A stretch of 6,558 nt of DNA, taken from Microbacteriaceae bacterium. GTDB taxonomy: Bacteria > Actinomycetota > Actinomycetes > Actinomycetales > Microbacteriaceae. A program made the translations under genes and the position numbers. The notes under the pieces are model-generated. The model did no database searches, was not told the origin of the DNA, and worked only from the letters and a program-made list of their open reading frames with translations. Of this stretch, positions 1 to 6,038 are shown piece after piece. How positions within the stretch are numbered: position 1 is the first letter of the stretch; the number at the start of each line of letters is the position of its first letter. The stretch spans positions 1 to 6,558 of the forward strand of contig JAJAZI010000360.1 in NCBI GenBank assembly GCA_026785785.1, read 5' to 3'.

Positions 1-360
1 CAGTACACCGACACCACGACCGTGGGGCAGGCGCTCGAGGAGGTCACCCGGTTCGATCGCGGGCCCTTCTACGTGGCCGGGTCGCCGGTCGAGGTGGCGG
101 ATGCGATCGAGGGCTGGGTACGCGACACTGGCCTCGACGGGTTCAACCTGCGCCAGTTCCTCACCCCGGGCACCGCGGAGGACTTCATCGAGTTCGTGGT
201 GCCCGAACTACAGCGCCGCGGCCTCTACCGCACCGCGTACGAGGAGTCGACCTTCCGTGAGCGCCTTTTTGGAGCCGGCAACGCGCGCCTCTTCGACGGG
301 CACCACGGAGCCAGGTACCGCGGCGGGCACAACCTGCGGGAGGTCGCGCCCCTAGGGTAG
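1..360 (+). CDS. FMN-dependent monooxygenase, NtaA/SnaA/DszA family, C-terminal part (5' truncated)
   Basis: This reading frame is open from the first base and ends at TAG (358-360), giving the last 119 residues of a protein that starts outside the window. The segment GSPVEVADAIEGWV, followed by GLDGFNL, PGTAEDFIEFVVPELQRRG and a final FRERLFG block, is the C-terminal signature of the flavin monooxygenases related to nitrilotriacetate monooxygenase component A, SnaA and DszA (bacterial-luciferase-like TIM barrels). Family members use reduced FMN supplied by a partner reductase to oxidise small N- or S-containing or other xenobiotic compounds. The substrate cannot be told from this fragment, and the flavin-binding N-terminal half is not visible. 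The protein runs about 30 residues past the RERLFG block with a Gly/Arg/His-rich tail, as family members often do. The methyltransferase begins 4 bases after the stop, so the two may be co-transcribed. The family call is firm; the substrate is unknown. Confidence 0.85.
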   Translation, partial: QYTDTTTVGQALEEVTRFDRGPFYVAGSPVEVADAIEGWVRDTGLDGFNLRQFLTPGTAEDFIEFVVPELQRRGLYRTAYEESTFRERLFGAGNARLFDGHHGARYRGGHNLREVAPLG

Positions 361-364
361 TGGG

Positions 365-1477
365 GTGCCAGAGTTCTCCTTCGACGCCCTCCGGCGCTAC
401 CCCGATGTCGAGGCGGACAACCTTTTCGCGGTCGACGCGAGCGACCGGCTGATCCTCGACGAGGCCGCGGCGCATCTCGCGTCGGCCTGCACCGGGGAGG
501 TCGTCGTGATCGGCGATCACTACGGCGCACTCACCCTCGGCGCGATCGCCCAGCACGGCGCAACGGCGGTACGCGTGCACCAGGACCCGCTGAGCGGCGA
601 GCTCGCGCTGGCCCACAACGCCACGGCGGCCGGCCTCGAGGGCGAGCACACCAACCACGAGCTCGGCGAGGAGCTGCTGTCCGGCGCCCGCGTCGTGCTC
701 ATGCAGCTGCCGCGCAGCCTCGCCGCCCTCGACGAGATCGCCGGGGCGATCGCGCGCTTCGCCCATCCCGAGGTCACCGTCGTCGGCGGGGGGCGCCTCA
801 AACACATGTCGATCGCGATGAACGAGGTCTACGGCCGCCACTTCGCCGACGTGCGCGCCTCGCTCGGCCGGCAGAAGTCCCGCGTCGTCATCTCTCGGCT
901 GCCCGCGCCCGGCGACGACGCGTACCCGGTGCGCGAGTTCCACGACGACCTCGGCCTCTGGGTCTGCGCCCATGGTGCCGCGTTCGCGGGCACGAAGCTC
1001 GACATCGGCACCCGCTACCTGCTCGGCTTCCTGCGCGAGATGAATCCGGATGCCGTGACCGCCGTCGACCTCGGCTGCGGCACCGGCATCCTCGCCTCCG
1101 CCCTCGCCCGCGCCCGGCCCGACCTCGCGATCCTCGCGACCGACGAGTCCGCCGCGGCCGTCGCATCCGCCCGCGCCACCGCGCTCGCCAACGACCTGCC
1201 GTTCACCGTCGTGCGCGACGACGCCCTCTCCACCCAGCCGGACGGATGCGCGGACCTCGTGCTGCTCAACCCGCCATTCCACGTCGGCTCGGCGGTGCAT
1301 CCGGGAGTCGCTCTGAAGCTGTTCGAGGAGGCCGCGCGGGTACTCAAGCCCGGCGGCGAGCTCTGGACGGTATTCAACTCGCACCTGTCCTACCGGGCCG
1401 CGCTCACGCGTGCGGTCGGCGCCACCCGGCAGGTCGGCCGCAACGCCAAGTTCACCGTCACCGTCTCGACCCGCTGA
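365..1477 (+). CDS. Class I SAM-dependent methyltransferase, RlmG/RsmC-like (probable rRNA guanine-N2 methyltransferase)
   Basis: A complete 370-residue protein with a GTG start and TGA stop. The C-terminal half is a Rossmann methyltransferase: SAM-binding motif I is AVDLGCGTG at residues 233-241, and the catalytic motif IV is NPPFH at 302-306, the (N/D)PPF form used by enzymes that methylate exocyclic amino groups of bases. KPGGELW follows as the post-motif strand, and the protein ends with the NAKFTV block seen in this group. The N-terminal ~200 residues look like the degenerate, non-catalytic methyltransferase-like domain that RlmG (23S rRNA G1835) and RsmC (16S rRNA G1207) use for RNA recognition, and it lacks a glycine-rich motif I. 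Length (370) is close to E. coli RlmG (about 378) and a little over RsmC (about 343). The exact target base cannot be decided from sequence alone. The start is chosen because it falls 4 bases after the previous stop; the only Shine-Dalgarno-like match is a weak AGGG in the upstream gene's last codons, so coupled translation is plausible. Its right end converges on the permease gene. Confidence 0.85.
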   Translation: MPEFSFDALRRYPDVEADNLFAVDASDRLILDEAAAHLASACTGEVVVIGDHYGALTLGAIAQHGATAVRVHQDPLSGELALAHNATAAGLEGEHTNHELGEELLSGARVVLMQLPRSLAALDEIAGAIARFAHPEVTVVGGGRLKHMSIAMNEVYGRHFADVRASLGRQKSRVVISRLPAPGDDAYPVREFHDDLGLWVCAHGAAFAGTKLDIGTRYLLGFLREMNPDAVTAVDLGCGTGILASALARARPDLAILATDESAAAVASARATALANDLPFTVVRDDALSTQPDGCADLVLLNPPFHVGSAVHPGVALKLFEEAARVLKPGGELWTVFNSHLSYRAALTRAVGATRQVGRNAKFTVTVSTR

Positions 1478-1539
1478 GCCGTGCCGTTGTTCGCCGGGTG
1501 CATCCGGATTTCTGGCGGCCGAGGCCTGACCTCCGGACT
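1478..1539. other. Convergent intergenic gap between the methyltransferase and permease stops
   Basis: These 62 bases separate two genes transcribed toward each other, where a bidirectional terminator would be expected. I see two copies of the self-complementary TCCGGA (1503-1508 and 1532-1537) that could pair as a 6-bp stem enclosing a GGCC-GA-GGCC core, but there is no T run on either side. Termination may be factor-dependent, or the two transcripts may overlap. No small ORF with a ribosome binding site is visible. Confidence 0.5.
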
Positions 1540-3090
1540 CTATTGTTCGAGCGAGGTCCCCTTCGTTAGCGTCTTCCCCGTGAAAAACCCGGGGTGCAGG
1601 CGCCGCTGAACGAGCATCAAGATGATTCCACTAGCGAACAGCACCATCGCGAGGATGAACACGAGACCGACGCCGCCGATGCTCGAACCGCTGCCGTATT
1701 CGGGATCCATGCTGTCGACAACCGTCGTCGCGAAGATGACGGCGAGGATAACGCCGCCGACGAGCGGCGCGAGGAACTTCAACAGGAACGCACGCGTGCC
1801 GGTGAATGCCTCCGCCCTGAAGAACCAGACGCAGGCGAACGCCGTCACCCCGTAGTAGAAGCAGATCATCATGCCGAGGGTGAGAATCGTGTCGGTGAGA
1901 ACGTCGGTCGAAAGCACCCGCATGACCGCGTAGAAGACCCACGCCACGATCCCGGCCATCACGGTCGCGAAGGCGGGTGACTTGTGGCGGACGCTGATCG
2001 TGCCGAACCGCGCTGGGAACGCTTTGTAGTGCCCCATCGCGAGCATGGTGCGGGCGGGCCCGACGAAGGTGGACTGGAGCGACGCAGCGGAGCTCGACAG
2101 CACGGCGAGCGACAGGAGGATGGCGAAGGGCCCCATGACCGGGCCGGCGATCGCTGCGAATACGTTGCCCTGAATCTCTTCGTTGCCGAGCCCGAACTCG
2201 CCGGCCCCGATGCCCGAGAACATGAGCACGGCGACCGCGACGAGAATGTACAGCGCGAAGATGATGCCGACGGTAAGGGTCGCCGCGCGTCCGGGAGTGC
2301 GCTCGGGATCCTTCGTCTCCTCGTTCATCGTGAGCGTCACATCCCAGCCCCAGAAGATGAAGATCGACAGGGACACCCCCGCAGCGAATGCCGAGAACGA
2401 CGATACGAGGAATGGGTTGAACCAGGACGCGTCGAAGGCGAGGGCGTCGAAGGCGGTGCTGTTCGCCACCTGCGTGAGCGCGGCCACGCTGAACCAGACG
2501 AGCACGAGAAGCTGAAACCCGACGAGAACGTACTGCACGTGCTTTGTGGTCTCCATACCGCGATAGGACACGTAGCAGGCGAGAGCGATGAAGACTAGGC
2601 AGGTGGTGATGTTGATGAGCACGTTCTCGGTGAGAGCGGCGAGATCGGCATTGCCGGTTATCTGAGCCAGCAGAAGGTAGAGGAAGTCGACCGCGACGCC
2701 AGCGAGGTTCGACAGCACGACCACGGTGGCCACGATGAGCCCCCAGCCGCCCATCCAGCCGAGCCACGGGCCGAAGGCCCGGGTGGCCCAGGTGAATGAG
2801 GTGCCGGCATCCGGCATCGCGTTGTTGAGCTCCCGGTAGCCGAGCGCAACCAACAGCATCGGGAGAAAACCGACCAGGAAGATCCCGGGCATCTGTGTGC
2901 CGACCGCTGCGGCGGTCGGGCCGAGCGACGCCGTCAGGGTGTAGGCGGGCGCGATGCACGAGATTCCGATGACGGTTGCGCCGAGCAATCCGATCGAACC
3001 CGCGCTCAGACCCTTGGTCGAGAGCCCGCCGACGGTCTTCACTGCGGTCCCGCCCGACGAGTCGGCCGCGGGGGAGGGGGGCTGTGCCAT
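1540..3090 (-). CDS. APC-superfamily amine/amino-acid permease
   Basis: A 516-residue, very hydrophobic inner-membrane protein with about 12 predicted helices, the normal size for the amino acid-polyamine-organocation family. Supporting motifs are the TM1 unwound region GISCIAPAY (residues 42-50), which binds the substrate's amino and carboxyl groups in family structures; the PDAGTSFTW segment entering TM3 (93-101); and the TM6 region FIFWGWD running into NEETKDPERTPGRA (244-269), which is characteristic of this permease subgroup. The N-terminal ~25 residues are polar and Ser/Gly-rich, as expected for a cytoplasmic tail. The ATG start is supported by GAAGGAG seven bases upstream. The gene is last in the minus-strand cluster, 99 bases after uspA and in the same direction as the amine oxidase, so the likely cargo is a primary amine or its precursor amino acid taken up by proton symport. 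The specific substrate is inference. The expression region upstream is unusual (see the G-tract and hairpin entries). Codons look typical of the neighbours and the gene appears intact. Confidence 0.9.
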   Translation of the reverse strand: MAQPPSPAADSSGGTAVKTVGGLSTKGLSAGSIGLLGATVIGISCIAPAYTLTASLGPTAAAVGTQMPGIFLVGFLPMLLVALGYRELNNAMPDAGTSFTWATRAFGPWLGWMGGWGLIVATVVVLSNLAGVAVDFLYLLLAQITGNADLAALTENVLINITTCLVFIALACYVSYRGMETTKHVQYVLVGFQLLVLVWFSVAALTQVANSTAFDALAFDASWFNPFLVSSFSAFAAGVSLSIFIFWGWDVTLTMNEETKDPERTPGRAATLTVGIIFALYILVAVAVLMFSGIGAGEFGLGNEEIQGNVFAAIAGPVMGPFAILLSLAVLSSSAASLQSTFVGPARTMLAMGHYKAFPARFGTISVRHKSPAFATVMAGIVAWVFYAVMRVLSTDVLTDTILTLGMMICFYYGVTAFACVWFFRAEAFTGTRAFLLKFLAPLVGGVILAVIFATTVVDSMDPEYGSGSSIGGVGLVFILAMVLFASGIILMLVQRRLHPGFFTGKTLTKGTSLEQ

Positions 3091-3097
3091 GGGATGA

Positions 3098-3112
3098 CTC
3101 CTTCTGTGAAGG
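3098..3112 (-). promoter_or_regulatory. Permease ribosome binding site inside a small hairpin
   Basis: On the minus strand the Shine-Dalgarno sequence GAAGGAG (3104-3098) lies 7 bases before the permease ATG. The bases just upstream form a perfect 5-bp inverted repeat with it: CCTTC, loop ACA, GAAGG (3112 down to 3100). If it folds in the mRNA, most of the Shine-Dalgarno sequence is paired. The inverted repeat is directly visible; an effect on translation is inference, and a 5-bp stem is only moderately stable. Confidence 0.5.
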
Positions 3113-3191
3113 CGGCTGGGGTGTTGGGGGCCGGGGCCCGGGGGGGGGGGGGGGGTGGGGGGGCCCGCCGGGCGCCGGGCGCGCGGGGGTC
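3111..3191. repeat. A-free, G-rich low-complexity tract with G16 run (uspA-permease junction)
   Basis: From 3111 to 3191 the plus strand has no A at all. The first 80 bases hold 56 G, 18 C and 6 T. The core is a run of 16 G (3140-3155), one T, then 7 G (3157-3163), flanked on both sides by GGGCCC-type sequence (3134-3139 and 3161-3166). The transcribed operon RNA would carry the C-rich version. A minus-strand sigma70-type -10 box needs T on that strand, so no such promoter can start inside this tract. The tract could form G-quadruplex DNA on the template strand, be a length-variable homopolymer, or be a sequencing artefact. Confidence 0.8.
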
Positions 3192-4053
3192 AGTGGGGCT
3201 CGCCCGCGGGAAGGAGGACGAGGGGGACGGGCAGCACGTGCAACATGCGGTTAGCGGTGATGCCGAGGAAGATCATGCTCGGCCGCGCTAGCCGACTCGA
3301 TCCGACAAAGGCGATCTCGTCGGCGCGCCAGTCGAGCCCCTCCACTGCGGCCTCGACGCTCCTGCCCTCCGCGATCTCGGTGGTGACCTTCCCCGTCGCG
3401 GTCGAGCTTCTGGCAAAGTGCTCGAGCACCTGATCGAGATGAGCGGCGCTGTCGGTCGTCGAACGGTGACCACCCGCATCCACCTCGACAAGGGTGACGA
3501 ATCGCAGGTCGACGCCGAGCTTGGCGGAGATCGCGGCCATCGACTCGATCAGCGATCGCCAACCCGCGCGAGTACCGATCGCACAGGTGATGCGACTGAT
3601 CTTCTCCGGTGCGCGATAGCCACGCGGGGCGAGCGCCACAGGCACCGGAGACGCGTGGAGCAGCGCGTTGGCCACGCTGCCGATCGCGAATCGGTTCAGG
3701 AGCCCCTCGCGACCGGCACCGACCACAATGCGGTCGGATCGGAACTGCGCGGCTGCCTCGAGCAGCCCCTCCGAGGTGGACTCGGCCCAGAGCAAGTGGG
3801 TGGTCGCCACGACGTCGGAGGGTACTCGGGCGAGCGCCGACGTAAGCCAGATGTGGGCTTCGAGTTCGAGCAGCCTGTCGAACTCTGTTGCCCCGGCGGG
3901 AACCTTCGCAGGCACTGCGCCTGAGCGCGGCAGAACAAGGCAGATGTGCAGTGCGGCGGCGGTGAGCCGGGCGAGCGCGACACCGAGTTCGATGGCCTCG
4001 TTGCCGCGGTCGGTCGCTTCGTAGGCGACGACATAGTTCGCCGGGTCGGTCAC
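3190..4053 (-). CDS. Tandem-domain universal stress protein (UspA family)
   Basis: A 287-residue protein made of two Usp domains, roughly residues 5-145 and 150-284. Each begins with a beta strand (YVVAYEATD; ITCAIGT) and ends with the Usp loop plus a PVPVALAP or PVPLVLLPA strand. The ATP-binding pattern G-2X-G-9X-G(S/T) is only partly kept. Domain 1 has G112-A-G-R115 and then G125-S126, with R in place of the second G. Domain 2 has G251-S-S-R254 and G264-I265. ATP binding, if any, is more likely in domain 1. The GTG start at 4053 is preferred over the much longer upstream-open frame because AGGAG lies 8 bases upstream (4062-4066) and because the GTGA overlap with the amine oxidase stop is a classic translational-coupling arrangement; the upstream extension would overlap the oxidase and shows no Usp features. 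Usp proteins are cytoplasmic stress or energy sensors, and some control an adjacent transporter (TeaD with the TeaABC ectoine transporter in Halomonas). Its place between oxidase and permease suggests a role dedicated to this pathway, which is inference. Confidence 0.85.
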   Translation of the reverse strand: MTDPANYVVAYEATDRGNEAIELGVALARLTAAALHICLVLPRSGAVPAKVPAGATEFDRLLELEAHIWLTSALARVPSDVVATTHLLWAESTSEGLLEAAAQFRSDRIVVGAGREGLLNRFAIGSVANALLHASPVPVALAPRGYRAPEKISRITCAIGTRAGWRSLIESMAAISAKLGVDLRFVTLVEVDAGGHRSTTDSAAHLDQVLEHFARSSTATGKVTTEIAEGRSVEAAVEGLDWRADEIAFVGSSRLARPSMIFLGITANRMLHVLPVPLVLLPAGEPH

Positions 4054-6008
4054 GTTGGGCTCTCCTCTGAGCTCTGTACTGCGGTGTGGTCGTGGTCGGG
4101 AGCACAGTGCGCACTCGGGCTGGGGGCGACATCGAGCGAGGGGTTGCGATCGAAGAACCCGGCGGGCTTGAGCCAGAAGGAGACGGTGTCGACGGCCATG
4201 ATCGGCCACTCCTCGGGCCGGGTGATGTGATGGATCCCGAACACGTACCAGAGCACAACATCGGCGTTCCGCACCGGGCGCTTCGCCGCTATCCACTCGG
4301 GCAGGCCGTGGTCGACCGAACCCTGATTGACGAATTCGCCGCACGGCCAGCGCTGCGCCTCGTCGCGCGGGGTGACCCACACCGTGTGCCCAATCACCTG
4401 CGCGCGCTTCAGTGCCGGCGCTTCCGCGTCGAAGAACGATGGGATCGCGGCGCCGGGCACGAGTTTGTACGACACGGGGATGCCGAGTCCGTTCCGCTTG
4501 TTCTCGTTGACGACCTTCCAGGAACGCTGTGTGCTCCACTCGAAGTCATCGAACCCCTCGATCTCGATCGGGGTGTTCGCCTGGGTGAGGGCCAGGCCGT
4601 GTGGATTGGCTTCGCTCATCGGCTCGATGATTGTCTCGGACCGATACACCGTGTTGTGAGTGCCGTCGACATCGAGGTCCAGCCGGGCCACAATGAAATG
4701 CTGGTGGAACGGCGCGTACGTGCGGGTGTCGACGAGGGTGCCATTGGGGTTTCCCTGACCCTGTGCAATGTGGGTCACGACCATGATTCCCGTCGCGCGT
4801 ACCTCACACTCGATGTTGCCGTCCTGGTAGAACCGCCAGTAGACGAGATACTCGTAATTGGCGACCGTCACATGAAACGAGACAACGAGCCGCCGCATCC
4901 GCCGCACCTCGCCCCCGGTGTCATGGTCGACATGCTTCCAGAGCACCCCGGCGTCTTCCTCATGCACGCAGAAAGCATTCGGGATCGAGTACGGAGACCC
5001 TGTGCTGTCGTGGAGTACCGCGTCGATGTAGCGGATTTCGCCCAGACAGTCGCAGCCGAGCTCGAGCGAGGTGGTCATGAACCCGAGGCCCCACTCGCCG
5101 ATGTCGAAAGCCGTGCGACGAAAGTGGTCCACGCTCGGGTCGCGATAGGGCACCACCATCTCGGCGAACGAGAGGCGGTTCGCGATGCGCCGCACCCGGT
5201 CCCCATCGCGATATCCGACGCCGTGCAGGGTCATCCCCTCGCGGTAGTTGAAGCCAACTCGCATCGTCCAGTTCTGCCACTCGATGAGGTGGCCATCGAT
5301 GGTGAACCCGGGGCCCTCCGGCTGCTCGACGTCGAGCGGGGCAAGTGGCGGCCGGGTACTCCGCTCGCGGATGCGCAGAGGGATCACGTGCGGCACGTAC
5401 TCGCCCATGATCTCCGGGCGTTCCACCGCGAAGCTGTCCTCGACCTCGATCAGTTCCATCGAGTTCGCATCAATCACGAAGTGCAGACCGTTGACCGGCC
5501 CGGCATAGGGGTTCGCGTCCGTCTGGCCCTTGACCCAGACATCCGCCCAGCCGACGCGCCGCTCGCGGTACTTCTCCGGCAGCACCGCGCCGCCGTAGGT
5601 CCACGTGTCGATGAAGACAAGTCCGAGGTCGGTGATGCCGCGCTTGGCCAGGGCGGCGATCACGTCGGGGTGGGCGCGCAGCGCAGAATTCGCCTCTTCC
5701 CATTCGTCGACCGTGAAATTGGCCTGCATGCCGGGCGCGGGGGTCCACTCGAGTACGGCGTTGCCGACGAGCGAGACGACGGCGACCCAGGTCGCGTTGT
5801 CAGCGCGATTGAAGACGACCAGTCGCGCGCGGCGATCGTGCATCGTTCCGGTGTCCTCGAACGCCTCCACCTGCTCGCGCGATGGCTCGACGAGCTCGAT
5901 CGAGGCAAACCGCCAACCAGAGGTCACCCCGCGCTCGCGGGCGAGGATCGCTGACGCCGAGGCGAACTCGGGGGCGGTGAGCGGGTCGAGGGGGTGGAAA
6001 GACACCAT
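4050..6008 (-). CDS. Copper/topaquinone primary-amine oxidase
   Basis: A 652-residue copper amine oxidase: R-CH2-NH2 + O2 + H2O gives aldehyde + NH3 + H2O2. The topaquinone precursor is Tyr385 in the motif TVANYEY (381-387). The catalytic base is Asp302 in AFDIGEW (300-306). The copper ligands are His435 and His437 (FHQHF) and His594 (IHHITR). The conserved disulfide pair is Cys321 (LGCDCLG) and Cys347 (CVHEED). The N-terminal HPLDPLTAPE start followed by the two small N2/N3 domains is typical, and there is no signal peptide or the extra N-terminal D1 domain of the periplasmic enterobacterial enzyme, so it should act in the cytoplasm like the Arthrobacter enzyme. Length is normal. AAGGAG sits only 3 bases before ATG (6012-6017), and codon 2 is GTG with better spacing, so initiation could be one codon later. 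The gene lies 30 bases after the dehydrogenase and overlaps uspA by 4 bases. The residue two before the catalytic Asp is Ala, not the Tyr gate of the Arthrobacter enzyme. Substrate specificity is not proven by sequence. Confidence 0.95.
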   Translation of the reverse strand: MVSFHPLDPLTAPEFASASAILARERGVTSGWRFASIELVEPSREQVEAFEDTGTMHDRRARLVVFNRADNATWVAVVSLVGNAVLEWTPAPGMQANFTVDEWEEANSALRAHPDVIAALAKRGITDLGLVFIDTWTYGGAVLPEKYRERRVGWADVWVKGQTDANPYAGPVNGLHFVIDANSMELIEVEDSFAVERPEIMGEYVPHVIPLRIRERSTRPPLAPLDVEQPEGPGFTIDGHLIEWQNWTMRVGFNYREGMTLHGVGYRDGDRVRRIANRLSFAEMVVPYRDPSVDHFRRTAFDIGEWGLGFMTTSLELGCDCLGEIRYIDAVLHDSTGSPYSIPNAFCVHEEDAGVLWKHVDHDTGGEVRRMRRLVVSFHVTVANYEYLVYWRFYQDGNIECEVRATGIMVVTHIAQGQGNPNGTLVDTRTYAPFHQHFIVARLDLDVDGTHNTVYRSETIIEPMSEANPHGLALTQANTPIEIEGFDDFEWSTQRSWKVVNENKRNGLGIPVSYKLVPGAAIPSFFDAEAPALKRAQVIGHTVWVTPRDEAQRWPCGEFVNQGSVDHGLPEWIAAKRPVRNADVVLWYVFGIHHITRPEEWPIMAVDTVSFWLKPAGFFDRNPSLDVAPSPSAHCAPDHDHTAVQSSEESPT

Positions 6009-6038
6009 TGTCTCCTTCGGGTTGGGCGGGGCCGGTCG

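Noticed and set aside
185..1384. 399-residue open frame on the minus strand opposite the methyltransferase
   Set aside because: It is antisense to a clear methyltransferase with motifs I and IV. Its Arg/Gly/Glu-rich composition has no domain signature, and it would also run antisense into the monooxygenase end.
1503..1537. Possible bidirectional terminator between the convergent genes
   Set aside because: The only stem is two self-complementary TCCGGA copies 23 bases apart with no T run on either strand; too weak to call.
1631..2959. 442-residue minus-strand frame overlapping the permease
   Set aside because: It is a shifted frame of the permease gene giving an Arg/His-rich product without membrane segments; the permease frame is clearly the coding one.
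3125..3189. Possible intrinsic terminator after uspA formed by the GC-rich repeats
   Set aside because: Many G/C pairings are possible, but there is no T run downstream on the transcribed strand and the fold is ambiguous in such low-complexity sequence. I treat it as a tract of uncertain origin instead.
2976..3254. Plus-strand open frames across the G-rich tract
   Set aside because: They owe their length to the absence of A (and so of stop codons) and encode Gly/Arg low-complexity peptides.
3190..4539. Longer version of the UspA protein starting inside the amine oxidase
   Set aside because: The extra 162 residues are read out of frame through the oxidase and are Arg-rich with no Usp features, while the GTG at 4053 has a good ribosome binding site and a 4-base stop/start overlap.
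4086..5954. 622-residue open frame on the plus strand opposite the amine oxidase
   Set aside because: It mirrors the oxidase, which carries every catalytic motif on the other strand. The plus-strand product is Arg/His/Asp/Val-rich with no recognisable domain and no good ribosome binding site, which is typical of antisense frames in GC-rich DNA.
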